Source of the DNA: Arthrobacter sp. EPSL27 | GTDB lineage: Bacteria; Actinomycetota; Actinomycetes; Actinomycetales; Micrococcaceae | NCBI RefSeq assembly: GCF_001512305.1 | Contig: NZ_LNUT01000005.1 | Span: forward strand, 437,090 to 501,089 | Length of the DNA stretch: 64,000 nt | Reading direction: 5' to 3' | In this document: piece after piece, positions 43,489 to 53,074 of the stretch | Layout of the letters: each line of letters begins with the position of its first letter | Numbering within the stretch: the stretch's first letter is position 1 | Made by a program: the position numbers and the translations under genes | The notes under the pieces: model-generated | Database searches by the model: none | The model's input: the letters and a program-made list of their open reading frames with translations, nothing else | Told to the model about the DNA's origin: nothing

Positions 43489-43977
43489 GTGTTCGGACTT
43501 ATCTCTGCCCAGACCCAGCCGCAGGCCGGCGGCGGCATCGACATCATGACCATTCTGCTGTTCGCCATGCTCGGCGTCTTCATCTTCATGATGTTCCGCC
43601 GCAACAAGAAGACCCAGCAGCAGCAGGCGCAGCTCCAGTCGAAGTTTGCCCCGGGTGTTGAGGTCATGACGAGCTTTGGCCTGTTCGGCCGCATCGTCGA
43701 GATCGATGAGGACGAGAACAAGGTCCTGCTGGAACTGTCCCCGGGCAACACCGCCACTGTGCACCGCCAGGCTGTCACCAAGATCGTCGAGCCCGTCGTC
43801 GCAGCCGAGGAGCCCACCGTGGTTCCCAACGACGCGTCCTCGCTGACCGCCGAGACCACCGCTGACGGTACTGTCGCCGGCGGAACCGCCGGTACCGCCG
43901 ACAACACTGCCCCGCGCGTCGAGACGCCCGAAGAAACCATGCGCCGCCTCAACGACGAAGGCAAGAAAGACAGCTAG
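43489..43977 (+). CDS. yajC: Preprotein translocase subunit YajC
   Basis: 162 residues: one transmembrane helix near 22-36 ('ILLFAMLGVFIFMMF'), then 'RRNKKTQQQQAQLQSK', 'GVEVMTSFGLFGRIVEID' and an acidic/Thr-rich C-terminal tail. GTG start. Partner of SecDF in the Sec translocon. It lies just before secD-secF, as in other actinobacteria. The 176 bp upstream hold no gene. Confidence 0.92.
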   Translation: MFGLISAQTQPQAGGGIDIMTILLFAMLGVFIFMMFRRNKKTQQQQAQLQSKFAPGVEVMTSFGLFGRIVEIDEDENKVLLELSPGNTATVHRQAVTKIVEPVVAAEEPTVVPNDASSLTAETTADGTVAGGTAGTADNTAPRVETPEETMRRLNDEGKKDS

Positions 43978-44083
43978 TCTGCCTGATTGAGCACCCCCGC
44001 GAAGTAACGGTTGCGGGCAACCGCCGGAACGGGCCGCACAGCCCGTACCGGCGGTTCCTCCGTAAATACTAGAAAGATCGACA

Positions 44084-45850
44084 ATGGCACGAACTGGCCC
44101 CAAAAACACAGCCCTCAGGGTGCTGGTCTGGCTCGGCGTAATCCTCGCCGTACTGACCGCCGTCCTGGCCGGCGGCACCATGGCCGGGCAGGCGAGCTGG
44201 GCTCCCAAGCTGGCCCTGGACCTTGAAGGCGGCACCCAGATGATCCTGGCGCCCAAGGTCGAGGGCGGTTCGGACATCACCGAAGAGCAGCTCAACCAGG
44301 CCGTGGCGATCATCCGCCAGCGCGTGGACGGCTCCGGCGTCGCCGAGGCCGAAATCAGCACGCAGTCCGGCCGCAACGTCGTCGTCAGCCTCCCGGGGAC
44401 GCCGTCCAAGGAAACCCGCGCCCTGATCCAGGCTTCCGCCGACATGAACTTCCGGCCCGTCCTGCAGGCCGGTCCCGGCGCAGCCGTGCCCGAAGAGGCA
44501 CGGACCCCGGAGGACCAGCTGCCCAAGCCGACCGCCGAGCCCACCAACGGCAGCGACGTCAACTGGGTCACCCCCGAGATCTACAAGGAGTTCGAGGCCC
44601 TCGACTGCGACAACCCGTCGCAGGAGCAGCGGGAGCGCTCCGACCCGGCCAAGCCGCTGGTCACCTGCGAACCCGCATCCGCGAACTCGCCGGCCATCAA
44701 GTACATCCTTGGCCCGGTTGAGGTCAAGGGCTCGAACATCGCCGGCTCGTCCTTCCAGCTGCAGCGCGGCGCCCAGGGCGCCGTGACCAACGAGTGGGCT
44801 GTGAACATCCAGTTCAACGAAGAAGGCACGGCCAAGTTCAAGGAAGTCACCGAGCGGCTGTACCAGTTCTTCATCGCCGGCGGCGGGGAAAGCGGTTCCG
44901 ACCCCAAGGCGCAGTTCGCGATTGTCCTGGACGACCAGGTCATCTCCGCGCCGCGCTCCCTCGCGGTCATCACCGACGGCCGCCCGCAGATCACGGGCGG
45001 GTTTACCGAGGAATCCGCGAAGGCCCTCTCCGACCAGCTGCGCTTCGGCGCCCTGCCGATCAGCTTCGAGATCCAGAGCGAACAGCAGATTTCGGCAACC
45101 CTCGGCGGCGAGCAGCTCCGCATGGGCATGCTGGCGGGCCTGATCGGCCTGCTGCTGGTGGTGGTCTACTCGCTGGTGCAGTACCGGGCCCTGGGCCTGG
45201 TGACCGTCGCCTCCCTGGTGATGGCCGGCGCATTCACCTACCTGGCCATCGCGATCCTGGGCTGGACCGAGAACTACCGGCTCTCGCTGGCCGGCGTCGC
45301 CGGCATCATCGTGGCCATCGGGCAGACCGCAGACTCGTTCATCGTCTACTTCGAACGTATCCGAGACGAGCTCCGCGAGGGCCGCGGCCTGGTCTCCGCC
45401 GTCGAGAACGGCTGGAAGCGCGCCAAGCGCACGGTCCTGGCATCCAAGGCCGTCAACCTGCTGGCCGCCGTCGTGCTGTACTTCGTGGCGGTGGGCAACG
45501 TGCGCGGCTTCGCGTTCACCCTGGGCCTGACGGCCATTGCCGACCTGATCGTCGTCTTTATGTTCACGCACCCGACCCTGCAGCTGCTGGCCCGCACCAA
45601 GTTCTTCGGTGAAGGCCACCCGCTCTCCGGGCTGGACCCGAAGAGCCTCGGCGCCGTGCCCCTGTACCGGGGCGCCGGACGGTTCCGCACGCCTGCGGAC
45701 AAGCCGGCCATGGCAGCTGCGCTGCGCGCCAAGAACACCGGCGCCGCGGCCGAGGCCGAACGCCGGATGACCATTGCAGAACGACGCCTCGCGGAACGGC
45801 AGGACCAGCTTGCCGGGTCCTCCAAGAGCGCGTCCAAGGAGGGCAACTAA
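44084..45850 (+). CDS. secD: Protein translocase subunit SecD
   Basis: 588 residues with a first membrane helix, a periplasmic P1 domain ('LDLEGGTQMILAP', 'QRVDGSGVAEAEI'), 'LPISFEIQSEQQISATLG' and six membrane segments containing 'VAIGQTADSFIVYFERIRDE', the SecD/RND motif IV. SecDF uses proton flow to pull exported proteins outwards. The long charged C-terminal tail (about 545-588) is typical for Micrococcaceae. Confidence 0.95.
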   Translation: MARTGPKNTALRVLVWLGVILAVLTAVLAGGTMAGQASWAPKLALDLEGGTQMILAPKVEGGSDITEEQLNQAVAIIRQRVDGSGVAEAEISTQSGRNVVVSLPGTPSKETRALIQASADMNFRPVLQAGPGAAVPEEARTPEDQLPKPTAEPTNGSDVNWVTPEIYKEFEALDCDNPSQEQRERSDPAKPLVTCEPASANSPAIKYILGPVEVKGSNIAGSSFQLQRGAQGAVTNEWAVNIQFNEEGTAKFKEVTERLYQFFIAGGGESGSDPKAQFAIVLDDQVISAPRSLAVITDGRPQITGGFTEESAKALSDQLRFGALPISFEIQSEQQISATLGGEQLRMGMLAGLIGLLLVVVYSLVQYRALGLVTVASLVMAGAFTYLAIAILGWTENYRLSLAGVAGIIVAIGQTADSFIVYFERIRDELREGRGLVSAVENGWKRAKRTVLASKAVNLLAAVVLYFVAVGNVRGFAFTLGLTAIADLIVVFMFTHPTLQLLARTKFFGEGHPLSGLDPKSLGAVPLYRGAGRFRTPADKPAMAAALRAKNTGAAAEAERRMTIAERRLAERQDQLAGSSKSASKEGN

Positions 45851-46870
45851 ATGGCCACCAGCTTCGCCAATTTCGGCAACGAGCTCTACACGGGCAAGCG
45901 CTCGTACGACTTCGTCGGATCCAAGAAAATCTGGTTCACGATCGCAGCCGTGCTGGTTGCGCTTTCGATCCTGCTGCCCGTCGTCAAGGGCGGCTTCAAC
46001 CTTGGGATTGAATTCCGGGGCGGCTCCGAATTCACGGTCTCCAACGTGCAGACCACGGACCCGGCCCTCGGCGAGAAAGCCGTCGAGGATGTCGTCGCCG
46101 GCAGCGTTCCCCGCGTGGCCAACGTCGCGGGCAACACGATGCGGATCCAGACGGACAAGCTCACCGAGGACGAGACGCTCCAGATCAAGGCCGGCCTCAC
46201 CGAGGCCTACGGTGTGACGGACAACGAGGTGACCTCCACGTTCATCGGCCCCACCTGGGGCGCAGACGTCACCAAGCAGGCCCTGCTGGGCCTGGCGATC
46301 TTCGTTGCGCTGGCCGCCGTGCTGATGGCGCTGTACTTCCGCACGTGGAAGATGTCGCTCTCGGCCATCGTGGGCATGCTCGTGACGATGTTCATCACGG
46401 CCGGTGTCTACGCCCTGAGTGACTTTGAGGTCACGCCGTCGGCAATCATCGGCTTCCTCACCGTGCTGAGCTACTCCCTGTACGACACCGTGGTGGTCTT
46501 CGACAAGATCCGCGAGAACACCGCGGACCTGCAGGCCTCCACCCGGCGGACGTTCAGCGAGGAAGTCAACCTGGCCGTCAACCAGACTTTGGTCCGCTCC
46601 ATCAACACGATGATGGTGGCCATCCTCCCGGTCGGCGCCATCCTCTTCATCGGCGCAGGGCTCCTGGGTGCCGGAACGCTGCGGGACCTCTCCCTGGCAC
46701 TGTTCGTCGGAATCCTGATCGGCACGGCGGCCACCATCTTCATCGCCGCGCCGCTGTACGCCTGGCTGCGCCAGGGCGAGCCGGAACTGGTCAAGCAGGC
46801 CGAGCGGGTGCAGCAGCGCCGCGCCCACGCCGCCAAGACCGGCGCCCCGGCAGAACCGGCCACGGCCTAG
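45851..46870 (+). CDS. secF: Protein translocase subunit SecF
   Basis: 339 residues, six membrane helices, periplasmic domain with 'LGIEFRGGSEFTV' and the SecF signature 'LTVLSYSLYDTVVVFDKIREN'. The ATG follows the secD stop with no gap, so they are coupled. C-terminal tail rich in Ala/Arg. Confidence 0.95.
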   Translation: MATSFANFGNELYTGKRSYDFVGSKKIWFTIAAVLVALSILLPVVKGGFNLGIEFRGGSEFTVSNVQTTDPALGEKAVEDVVAGSVPRVANVAGNTMRIQTDKLTEDETLQIKAGLTEAYGVTDNEVTSTFIGPTWGADVTKQALLGLAIFVALAAVLMALYFRTWKMSLSAIVGMLVTMFITAGVYALSDFEVTPSAIIGFLTVLSYSLYDTVVVFDKIRENTADLQASTRRTFSEEVNLAVNQTLVRSINTMMVAILPVGAILFIGAGLLGAGTLRDLSLALFVGILIGTAATIFIAAPLYAWLRQGEPELVKQAERVQQRRAHAAKTGAPAEPATA

Positions 46871-46920
46871 CCGCACCGGACTGCCGGAAAGAACTGCCCG
46901 CCGGGCAGCCGAGCCGTAAC

Positions 46921-46964
46921 CAACGGGCCGGAGAACGTCATTCGTGACGCTCTCCGGCCCGTTG
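46921..46964 (+). terminator. Long hairpin ending the yajC-secDF transcript
   Basis: CAACGGGCCGGAGA (46921-46934) pairs perfectly with TCTCCGGCCCGTTG (46951-46964); the stem continues inward with one A/C mismatch to GTCA/TGAC around a TTCG loop. There is no T tract. Confidence 0.75.
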
Positions 46965-47042
46965 CCGTACAACGGCCGGTTATCGAAGTATCCTGCTGCG
47001 GGAATACACTGGAAGAATTAACGGGTTCGGAGAGGTGCTCCA

Positions 47043-49436
47043 TTGGAAGAACGTTCGACGCCGGTGCCAGCAGCGCCGGTGGATAAGGCTCCAGGCCAGG
47101 GTTCGCAGACTGGTGTGGTGGCTCCCGGACGCGCCGATGCTCCGGTGCCCGTGGATAGCTCGGGCGCACGCCCCACGTTCCCCGGCCGGCGTGAACGCAC
47201 CCGTTCCCGGCTTGCCCGCCTGACCGGGCGCGGCGCCCCCGCCTATTCACCCATCCTCGAGCCGCTCCTGCGGACTGTGCGGGCCAACAACCCCAAAGAG
47301 GACTTCGACCTCATCCAGCGCGCTTTCGTCGTGGCCGAGCGCTGCCACCGCGGCCAGAAGCGCAAGAGCGGCGATCCCTACATCACGCATCCGGTGGCCG
47401 TGGCCACCATCCTGGCCGAACTGGGGCTCAGCGGAACCACCCTCGCGGCGGCCCTCCTGCACGACACCGTCGAGGACACCTCATACACCCTGGATGACCT
47501 GAAGGCCGAGTTCGGCCCGGAAGTCGCCATGCTGGTGGACGGGGTGACCAAGCTTGACAAGGTCAGCTTCGGTGAGGCCGCGCAGTCGGAAACCGTCCGC
47601 AAGATGGTTGTGGCCATGGCCAAGGACATCCGGGTCCTCATGATCAAGCTTGCCGACCGGCTGCACAACGCCAGGACCTGGCGCTTCGTCTCGGCCGAAT
47701 CGTCCGCGCGCAAGGCCCGGGAAACCCTGGAAATCTTCGCCCCGCTGGCCCACCGGCTCGGCATGAACACCATCAAGTGGGAGCTCGAAGACCTCTCCTT
47801 CGCCGCCCTGTACCCCAAGGTCTACGAAGAGATCGTCCGCATGGTGGGGGACCGGACCCCCGAACGGGAGAAGAACCTCTCCGTGATCCGCAACCAGATC
47901 ACCGAGGACCTGCGCGATGCCAGGATCAAAGCCACCATCACGGGCCGGCCCAAGCACTACTACTCGATCTACCAGAAGATGATTGTCCGCGACAAGGACT
48001 TCGACGACATCAACGACCTGATGGGCGTCCGGGTCCTGGTGGACTCGGTCCGGGACTGTTACGCCGCCCTCGGCGCCATGCATTCGCGCTGGAACCCCCT
48101 CCCCGGGCGGTTCAAGGACTACATCGCGATGCCCAAGTTCAACATGTACCAGTCGCTGCACACCACGGTGATCGGCCCGGGCGGGAAGCCCGTGGAGATC
48201 CAGATCCGCACCCACGAGATGCACCGCCGCGCGGAGTACGGCGTGGCGGCGCACTGGAAGTACAAAGACCAGCCGAACCGCACCGCCGCGGGTCCCGGCA
48301 GCCCGCGCGACGGCGACATGGGCTGGCTCCGGTCCCTGGTGGACTGGCAGCAGGAAACCTCCGATCCCGGCGAGTTCCTCGATTCGCTGCGCTTCGAGAT
48401 CAACGCCCGCGAAGTGTTCGTCTTCACGCCCAAGGGCGAGGTCATGGCCCTGCCCGCCGGGTCCACTCCCGTGGACTTCGCCTACGCCGTCCACACCGAG
48501 GTGGGCCACCGGACCATCGGGGCCCGCGTCAACGGGAAGCTGGTTCCGCTCAACAGCGAACTCAACCACGGCGACTGGGTGGAGATCTTCACCTCCAAGG
48601 CGGAGGGCGCCGGGCCCAGCCAGGACTGGCAGCACTTCGTCAAGAGCGCCCGCGCCCGCAACAAGATCAGGCAGTGGTTCAGCAAGGAACGCCGCGAGGA
48701 ATCGATCGACCGCGGCAAGGACCTCCTGACGAAGGCGATGCGGAAGCAGAACCTTCCGCTGCAGCGCCTCATGACCCACGACGCCCTCGCGGCGGTGGCC
48801 GAGGACTTCAAGTACGTCGACATTTCCGGGCTGTACGCCGGGGTGGGCGACGGGCACACGTCCGCCCAGTCCGTCATGGAACGCCTCGTGGAAAGCCTGG
48901 GCGGGAATGACACGCCCGAGGACGACCTCACCGAGGTGTCCATCCCGACGCAGGTCACCAAGGCCCGGTACTCCGATTCCGGTGTTGTGGTGCGCGGCGT
49001 GGACGACGTGTGGGTCAAGCTCGCGCGCTGCTGCACGCCGGTGCCGCCGGACCCGATCCTGGGCTTCGTCACCCGCGGCTCCGGGGTGTCCGTGCACCGG
49101 ACGGACTGCACCAACGTCACCGGGCTGCTGGAGCAGCCGGACCGGATCGTCGAGGTCGAATGGGCACCGACGCAGTCAAGCGTCTTCCTGGTCGAGATCC
49201 AGGTCGAGGCGCTGGACCGCAAGTCCCTGCTCTCGGATGTGACCCGGATCCTCTCGGAAAACCACGTCAATATCCTGGCTGCCAGCGTGCACACCTCCAC
49301 GGACCGCGTGGCGATCTCCAAGTTCGCGTTCGAGATGGGCGACCCCAAGTACCTCAGCCACGTGTTGAGCGCGGTCCGCCGCATCGACGGTGTCTTTGAC
49401 GTCTACCGCACGACGGGTAACCGCCGGCGCAGCTGA
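47043..49436 (+). CDS. rel: Bifunctional (p)ppGpp synthetase/hydrolase Rel
   Basis: 797 residues. HD hydrolase domain with '[13 protein letters not shown]' and '[17 protein letters not shown]', synthetase domain with '[17 protein letters not shown]', TGS domain ('[20 protein letters not shown]') and a C-terminal conserved-cysteine and ACT region ('[17 protein letters not shown]', '[17 protein letters not shown]'). TTG start with GAGAGGTG upstream. TACACT near 47005 is a likely -10. In M. tuberculosis apt lies before rel; it is absent here. Confidence 0.95.
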   Translation: MEERSTPVPAAPVDKAPGQGSQTGVVAPGRADAPVPVDSSGARPTFPGRRERTRSRLARLTGRGAPAYSPILEPLLRTVRANNPKEDFDLIQRAFVVAERCHRGQKRKSGDPYITHPVAVATILAELGLSGTTLAAALLHDTVEDTSYTLDDLKAEFGPEVAMLVDGVTKLDKVSFGEAAQSETVRKMVVAMAKDIRVLMIKLADRLHNARTWRFVSAESSARKARETLEIFAPLAHRLGMNTIKWELEDLSFAALYPKVYEEIVRMVGDRTPEREKNLSVIRNQITEDLRDARIKATITGRPKHYYSIYQKMIVRDKDFDDINDLMGVRVLVDSVRDCYAALGAMHSRWNPLPGRFKDYIAMPKFNMYQSLHTTVIGPGGKPVEIQIRTHEMHRRAEYGVAAHWKYKDQPNRTAAGPGSPRDGDMGWLRSLVDWQQETSDPGEFLDSLRFEINAREVFVFTPKGEVMALPAGSTPVDFAYAVHTEVGHRTIGARVNGKLVPLNSELNHGDWVEIFTSKAEGAGPSQDWQHFVKSARARNKIRQWFSKERREESIDRGKDLLTKAMRKQNLPLQRLMTHDALAAVAEDFKYVDISGLYAGVGDGHTSAQSVMERLVESLGGNDTPEDDLTEVSIPTQVTKARYSDSGVVVRGVDDVWVKLARCCTPVPPDPILGFVTRGSGVSVHRTDCTNVTGLLEQPDRIVEVEWAPTQSSVFLVEIQVEALDRKSLLSDVTRILSENHVNILAASVHTSTDRVAISKFAFEMGDPKYLSHVLSAVRRIDGVFDVYRTTGNRRRS

Positions 49437-49470
49437 GCTCAGGCGCCGGGCATGAGGCCCCCGTTCCCGC

Positions 49471-50253
49471 TTACGGGCGGGCCTCCCGGGGCAAGGTGAG
49501 GATCTCGGCTCCGTCGCCGGTAATGGCGATGGTGTGCTCGCTGTGTGCTGTCCGGCAGCCGGTCGCACTGCGGAGGGTCCACCCGTCGGCGTCCGTGACC
49601 AGCTCGGCGGTGTCCGCCATAACCCACGGCTCCAGTGCCAGCAGCAGCCCGGGGCGGAGTTTGTATCCGCGGCCGGGACGCCCGGTGTTCGGGACGTGCG
49701 GGTCCTGGTGCATCGTGGATCCGATGCCATGTCCGCCAAACTGAGTGTTGATGGCGTAGCCCGCTTCACTGAGGACGGAGCCGATGGCATGGGAGATGTC
49801 GCCGATGCGGGCTCCGGGGCCGGCCGCGGCGATCCCTGCGGCCAAGGCGTGCTCGGTGGCGTTGATCATCGCGACGCTCTCCGGAGGCTGTGCGCCGCCC
49901 ACGATGAAGCTGATGGCTGAGTCCGCCGCGACGCCACCTTTGGCCACGGCGAGGTCGAGTGTCAGCAGGTCGCCGTCGGCAAGCGTGTAGTCCCGGGGCA
50001 GCCCGTGGAGCACGGCGTCGTTGACGCCTGTGCAGATGTAGTGGCCGAAGGGCCCGCGGCCAAAGGATGGGGCATAGTCGACGTAGCAGGACTGCGCCCC
50101 GGCTTCCAGGATCATCGCCTGGGCCCAGCGGTCGATGTCCAGCAGGTTGGTGCCGACCACGCTGCGGCTTTTCAGGGACTGCAGGATGTCGGCGACGAGG
50201 GCACCGGCCTCCCTTGCCCGGGCCAGTTCGGTGGGGTTCAGGATTTCGATCAT
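49471..50253 (-). CDS. map: Type I methionyl aminopeptidase
   Basis: 260 residues with all five MetAP metal ligands in order: 'LLTLDLAV' (Asp), 'GGVAADSAISF' (Asp), 'GGHGIGSTMHQDP' (His), 'LALEPW' (Glu) and 'AHSEHTIAIT' (Glu), plus the substrate His in 'GHYICTGVND'. It removes initiator Met. ATG at 50253 has AGAAGGTG upstream. The gene sits apart from ribosomal genes and diverges from an XRE regulator with a shared operator, so it may be a second, regulated copy (inference). Confidence 0.92.
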   Translation of the reverse strand: MIEILNPTELARAREAGALVADILQSLKSRSVVGTNLLDIDRWAQAMILEAGAQSCYVDYAPSFGRGPFGHYICTGVNDAVLHGLPRDYTLADGDLLTLDLAVAKGGVAADSAISFIVGGAQPPESVAMINATEHALAAGIAAAGPGARIGDISHAIGSVLSEAGYAINTQFGGHGIGSTMHQDPHVPNTGRPGRGYKLRPGLLLALEPWVMADTAELVTDADGWTLRSATGCRTAHSEHTIAITGDGAEILTLPREARP

Positions 50254-50279
50254 GCGGCACCTTCTGTCAGTTTCCAATA

Positions 50280-50312
50280 ACTATACCGGTCATATTATCC
50301 CGGTATTAGAAT
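50280..50312. promoter_or_regulatory. Bidirectional promoter/operator of map and the XRE gene
   Basis: An inverted repeat ATACCGG (50283-50289) / CCGGTAT (50300-50306) with a 10-bp AT-rich spacer overlaps the possible -10 of map (TATAGT on the minus strand, 50285-50280) and lies just before TAGAAT (50307-50312), which is seven nt from the XRE start. A regulator bound here would affect both genes. Confidence 0.65.
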
Positions 50313-50319
50313 TGGATCC

Positions 50320-50622
50320 ATGGTCAGACTGCCGCTCACACCCTCCGACGTCGAACGCGGGGAACGCCTTGGTGCCCTCTTGCGCCACGCCAGGGGAGGG
50401 CGCCCCATGCTCGAGGTCGCACTGAGCGCGGGTGTCTCCCCGGAGACCCTCCGGAAGATCGAGACGGGACGCGTGGCCACCCCTGCTTTCCCGACCATCG
50501 CGGCGATTGCCGGTGTCCTCGGCCTGTCCCTCGATGCGGTGTGGGCAGAGATCAACCAGGTCGAAAATGATATCGAACCGGCTGCTGCCGGCCAGGGCCC
50601 GCGCGAGCGCCTGGCCTCCTGA
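50320..50622 (+). CDS. XRE family helix-turn-helix regulator
   Basis: 100 residues: 'ERLGALLRHARGGRPMLEVALSAGVSPETLRKIETGR' region is an HTH_3 domain (about 15-70), with a short acidic C-terminal tail. Likely controls the divergent map gene and itself through the operator between them. TAGAAT seven nt before the ATG and no ribosome site suggest a leaderless mRNA. Confidence 0.85.
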   Translation: MVRLPLTPSDVERGERLGALLRHARGGRPMLEVALSAGVSPETLRKIETGRVATPAFPTIAAIAGVLGLSLDAVWAEINQVENDIEPAAAGQGPRERLAS

Positions 50623-50661
50623 GGCGGGGCGTCCGGGCCCGGCGCGGCCGTCGCTGGGGTG

Positions 50662-51270
50662 CTATGGCGACGGCCCGGCCCGGAGGCAGTCGAGTTTTGC
50701 CAGGGCCGCCTTCTTGTGCGGCACCTTGGGGGTGGCCTCGACTGCCAGCAGGAGCAGCCGGAGGCGCAGGCCCAGTTCGGGCTGGGCCAGCAGCGCCCGG
50801 AGTGCCGGCACGGCCCGCTCGGCATCCACGTGCAGCGCTATGTCCACGGAGGTGCGCAGCGGGCTGGTTACCATCAGTCCGCCCAGGCTCACGACGTCGT
50901 AGGCGCCCAGGCGCACTTCATGAAGGGTGCAGCCCCGGGTGGACCTGAGGCTGGAGATGCGCCGTTTTGCGTCCACCAGGAGGGCCAGGCGGTCCGGTTC
51001 CGGGGCGCAGCCGAAGATCCAGGCAGCCGTCATCCGGCCGGCGACCACCCGCTGCCGGATGGCCGGCCGGATCAGCACCGCAGCGGCCCGGGCGCGCAGG
51101 TGCGGGGTGGGGCGGGTGCCCGGCGCCAGGTAGCCGCACTCGTTGAGCCGTGCCAGCACACCGTCGGAGGCCATGGCCTGGAGCTCAGGCCACGTGAACA
51201 GGGGCCCGGGGGAGTACAGTTCGGGGCCGGACGGAACCGGCGGTGCCGGAGGGCCGGAAGCGGGGACCAT
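50662..51270 (-). CDS. AbiEi antitoxin-like protein (orphan)
   Basis: 202 residues. 'LFTWPELQAMASDGVLARLNECGYLAPG' region is a winged-helix start, followed by 'VVAGRMTAAWIFGCAPEPDRLALLVD' and 'LGAYDVVSLGGLMVTSPLRTSVDIALH' as in the AbiEi_3/4-like family proteins of actinobacteria. No AbiEii nucleotidyltransferase toxin is next to it. Antitoxin function is therefore doubtful; such orphans are common in Arthrobacter-type genomes. Confidence 0.6.
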   Translation of the reverse strand: MVPASGPPAPPVPSGPELYSPGPLFTWPELQAMASDGVLARLNECGYLAPGTRPTPHLRARAAAVLIRPAIRQRVVAGRMTAAWIFGCAPEPDRLALLVDAKRRISSLRSTRGCTLHEVRLGAYDVVSLGGLMVTSPLRTSVDIALHVDAERAVPALRALLAQPELGLRLRLLLLAVEATPKVPHKKAALAKLDCLRAGPSP

Positions 51271-51363
51271 GCCGCCATCCTGTACCCGCTCCGGGCAAAG
51301 CGAACAGGCCCCGCCCCGGTCATGTGGATAACCGGTGCGGGGCCTGCTGTGTGGTGCTTGGGG

Positions 51364-53013
51364 CTAGGAGAGTTCGCTTGCCGACTTCTCGAGCTGCGCC
51401 AGCCACGCCTCACGGGCTTCGAGTGCTTCCTTGGCGGCCTGGATCTTGCGCTGGTCGCCGGCCTTCTCTGCTTTGGCAAGGTCGTCGCGGAGCCCGGCGA
51501 TAGCGGACTCCAGCTGAGTCAGCGCGCTGTTGGTGCGCGCCTTCGTCTCCGGGTTGGACCGCTTCCAGTTCTCGTCCTCGGCCTGGCGTACGGCGTCTTC
51601 GACCTTCCGCAGCCCAGCCTCGACCCGGCCCATGTCGGAGCGGGGCACCTTGCCCGCTTCTTCCCACCGGTCGCGGATGGACTGCAGCGACTTCTTGGCG
51701 GCCGCGAGGTCCTTGATGGGCAGGAGCTCGTTGGCCTCCACCAGGAGTGCCTCCTTGACCACGAGGTTGGCGCCGTACTCCTGGTCGATCTCGTCGTTGG
51801 CTGCCTGCCGGTTGGTGAAGAAGACATCCTGGGCGGCGCGGAACCGCGCCCACAGGGCATCGTCGTCCTTGCGGCTGGCGCGCGGCGACGCCTTCCACTG
51901 GTCCATCAGGCGGCGGTACTCGCCGGCGGCGAAGCCCCAGTCGGTCGACGAGGACAGTGCCTCGGCCTCGGTGATCAGCTTCTCCTTGGCGGCCTTGGCT
52001 GCCGAGTTGTTGCTGTCCAGCTGGGAGAAGTACGCACGGCGGTGGCGGTCGAACACCGTGCGGGCAGCACGGAACCGCTTCCAGAGTGCGTCTTCGTTGC
52101 TGCGCCCGAGCCGGACGCCGCTCTTCTGCGCGGTCTTCCAGCTCTCGAACAGTTCGTTCATGCGGGCGCTGGAGGTCTTCCACTGGATCTGTGCCGGGTC
52201 GTGGCCGGCGATCTCCTCAGCCTCGGCCACGATCGCTTCACGGGCGGCCAGTTCTGCGGCGCGCACGGCCTCGTGTTCGGCCTTCTCAGCCTTTTCCAGC
52301 GCAGTGATCTGCTGGGCAAGCGTGTCCAGGCGGCCCTCGGCGGAGCGGATATCGCCCACCATGTTCCGCTCGGCCAACAGCTCGCGCAGGTGGGTGACGG
52401 TCTTCTGCATGTCCGTGGTGGGCGCCTTGGAGCTCACTCGCTGTTCCAGCAGGAGGATCTGGGCGACGACGTCGTCGTACTTCCGGGCGAAGTAGCCCAG
52501 GGCTTCATCATCGCTGACGCCGGGGTACTGGCCCACGGGGTGCTCTTCACCGTCGACGGTCAGGAACACGTGGCCGTCGCCTTCGACGCGGCCCCAGCGT
52601 GCGGCCTCGGCCAGGGACGCGGCGGAGGAAACGGCCGGGGGAACGGCAGCCGGTGCTGCCGGCGAGGGCTTGGACTTCGGCCGGGCAGCAAACGCTGCCG
52701 GGGACGGTGCAGGCCGGGGTGCGGCAGGAGCCGGCGCAGGCGCCGAAGCGGCCTCTTCGGCGGGAGCCTCGGCAGCCGCCGAAGCGGCCTCCTCGGCGGG
52801 AGCCTCGGCAGCCGCCGGGGCAGCGTCCTCGGCGGATGCCTCAGCCTCGGGTGCCTCAGCGGGCACCTCGGCCTCCGCAGCCTGCCCGGTCGCCGCTTCC
52901 GGCACCGTGTCTGTGGGGGTGTCGGTCGCCTCGGCCGTCACCGAAGCCGGGGCTTCGGTTTCGCCGGCAACTGCTGCTGACACTGTTTCGTCGGATTTCT
53001 GACTGTCTGTCAC
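51364..53013 (-). CDS. DUF349 repeat protein
   Basis: 549 residues. An Ala/Glu/Pro/Ser-rich acidic N-terminus (about 1-120) precedes a helical region with four or five DUF349 repeats marked by W-K-x-A and F-R-x-A (for example 'LFESWKTAQKSG', 'LWKRFRAARTVFDRHRR', 'LMDQWKASPRASRKDD', 'LWARFRAAQDVFFTNRQ'). GTG at 53013 is favoured because the acidic region begins there. Function unknown; relatives include ribosome-associated stress proteins. Confidence 0.85.
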   Translation of the reverse strand: MTDSQKSDETVSAAVAGETEAPASVTAEATDTPTDTVPEAATGQAAEAEVPAEAPEAEASAEDAAPAAAEAPAEEAASAAAEAPAEEAASAPAPAPAAPRPAPSPAAFAARPKSKPSPAAPAAVPPAVSSAASLAEAARWGRVEGDGHVFLTVDGEEHPVGQYPGVSDDEALGYFARKYDDVVAQILLLEQRVSSKAPTTDMQKTVTHLRELLAERNMVGDIRSAEGRLDTLAQQITALEKAEKAEHEAVRAAELAAREAIVAEAEEIAGHDPAQIQWKTSSARMNELFESWKTAQKSGVRLGRSNEDALWKRFRAARTVFDRHRRAYFSQLDSNNSAAKAAKEKLITEAEALSSSTDWGFAAGEYRRLMDQWKASPRASRKDDDALWARFRAAQDVFFTNRQAANDEIDQEYGANLVVKEALLVEANELLPIKDLAAAKKSLQSIRDRWEEAGKVPRSDMGRVEAGLRKVEDAVRQAEDENWKRSNPETKARTNSALTQLESAIAGLRDDLAKAEKAGDQRKIQAAKEALEAREAWLAQLEKSASELS

Positions 53014-53074
53014 CGCTAGAAGTCTTTCGCTTGGAGGGAAATACCGGGGCCGTGGCCACTGGGACAACGGCTGG

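Noticed and set aside
44069..46972. A 967-codon open frame antisense to secD-secF
   Set aside because: The opposite strand codes two complete, well-matched Sec proteins. High-GC sequence with codon third-position bias leaves the antisense frame open, and its translation has no family features.
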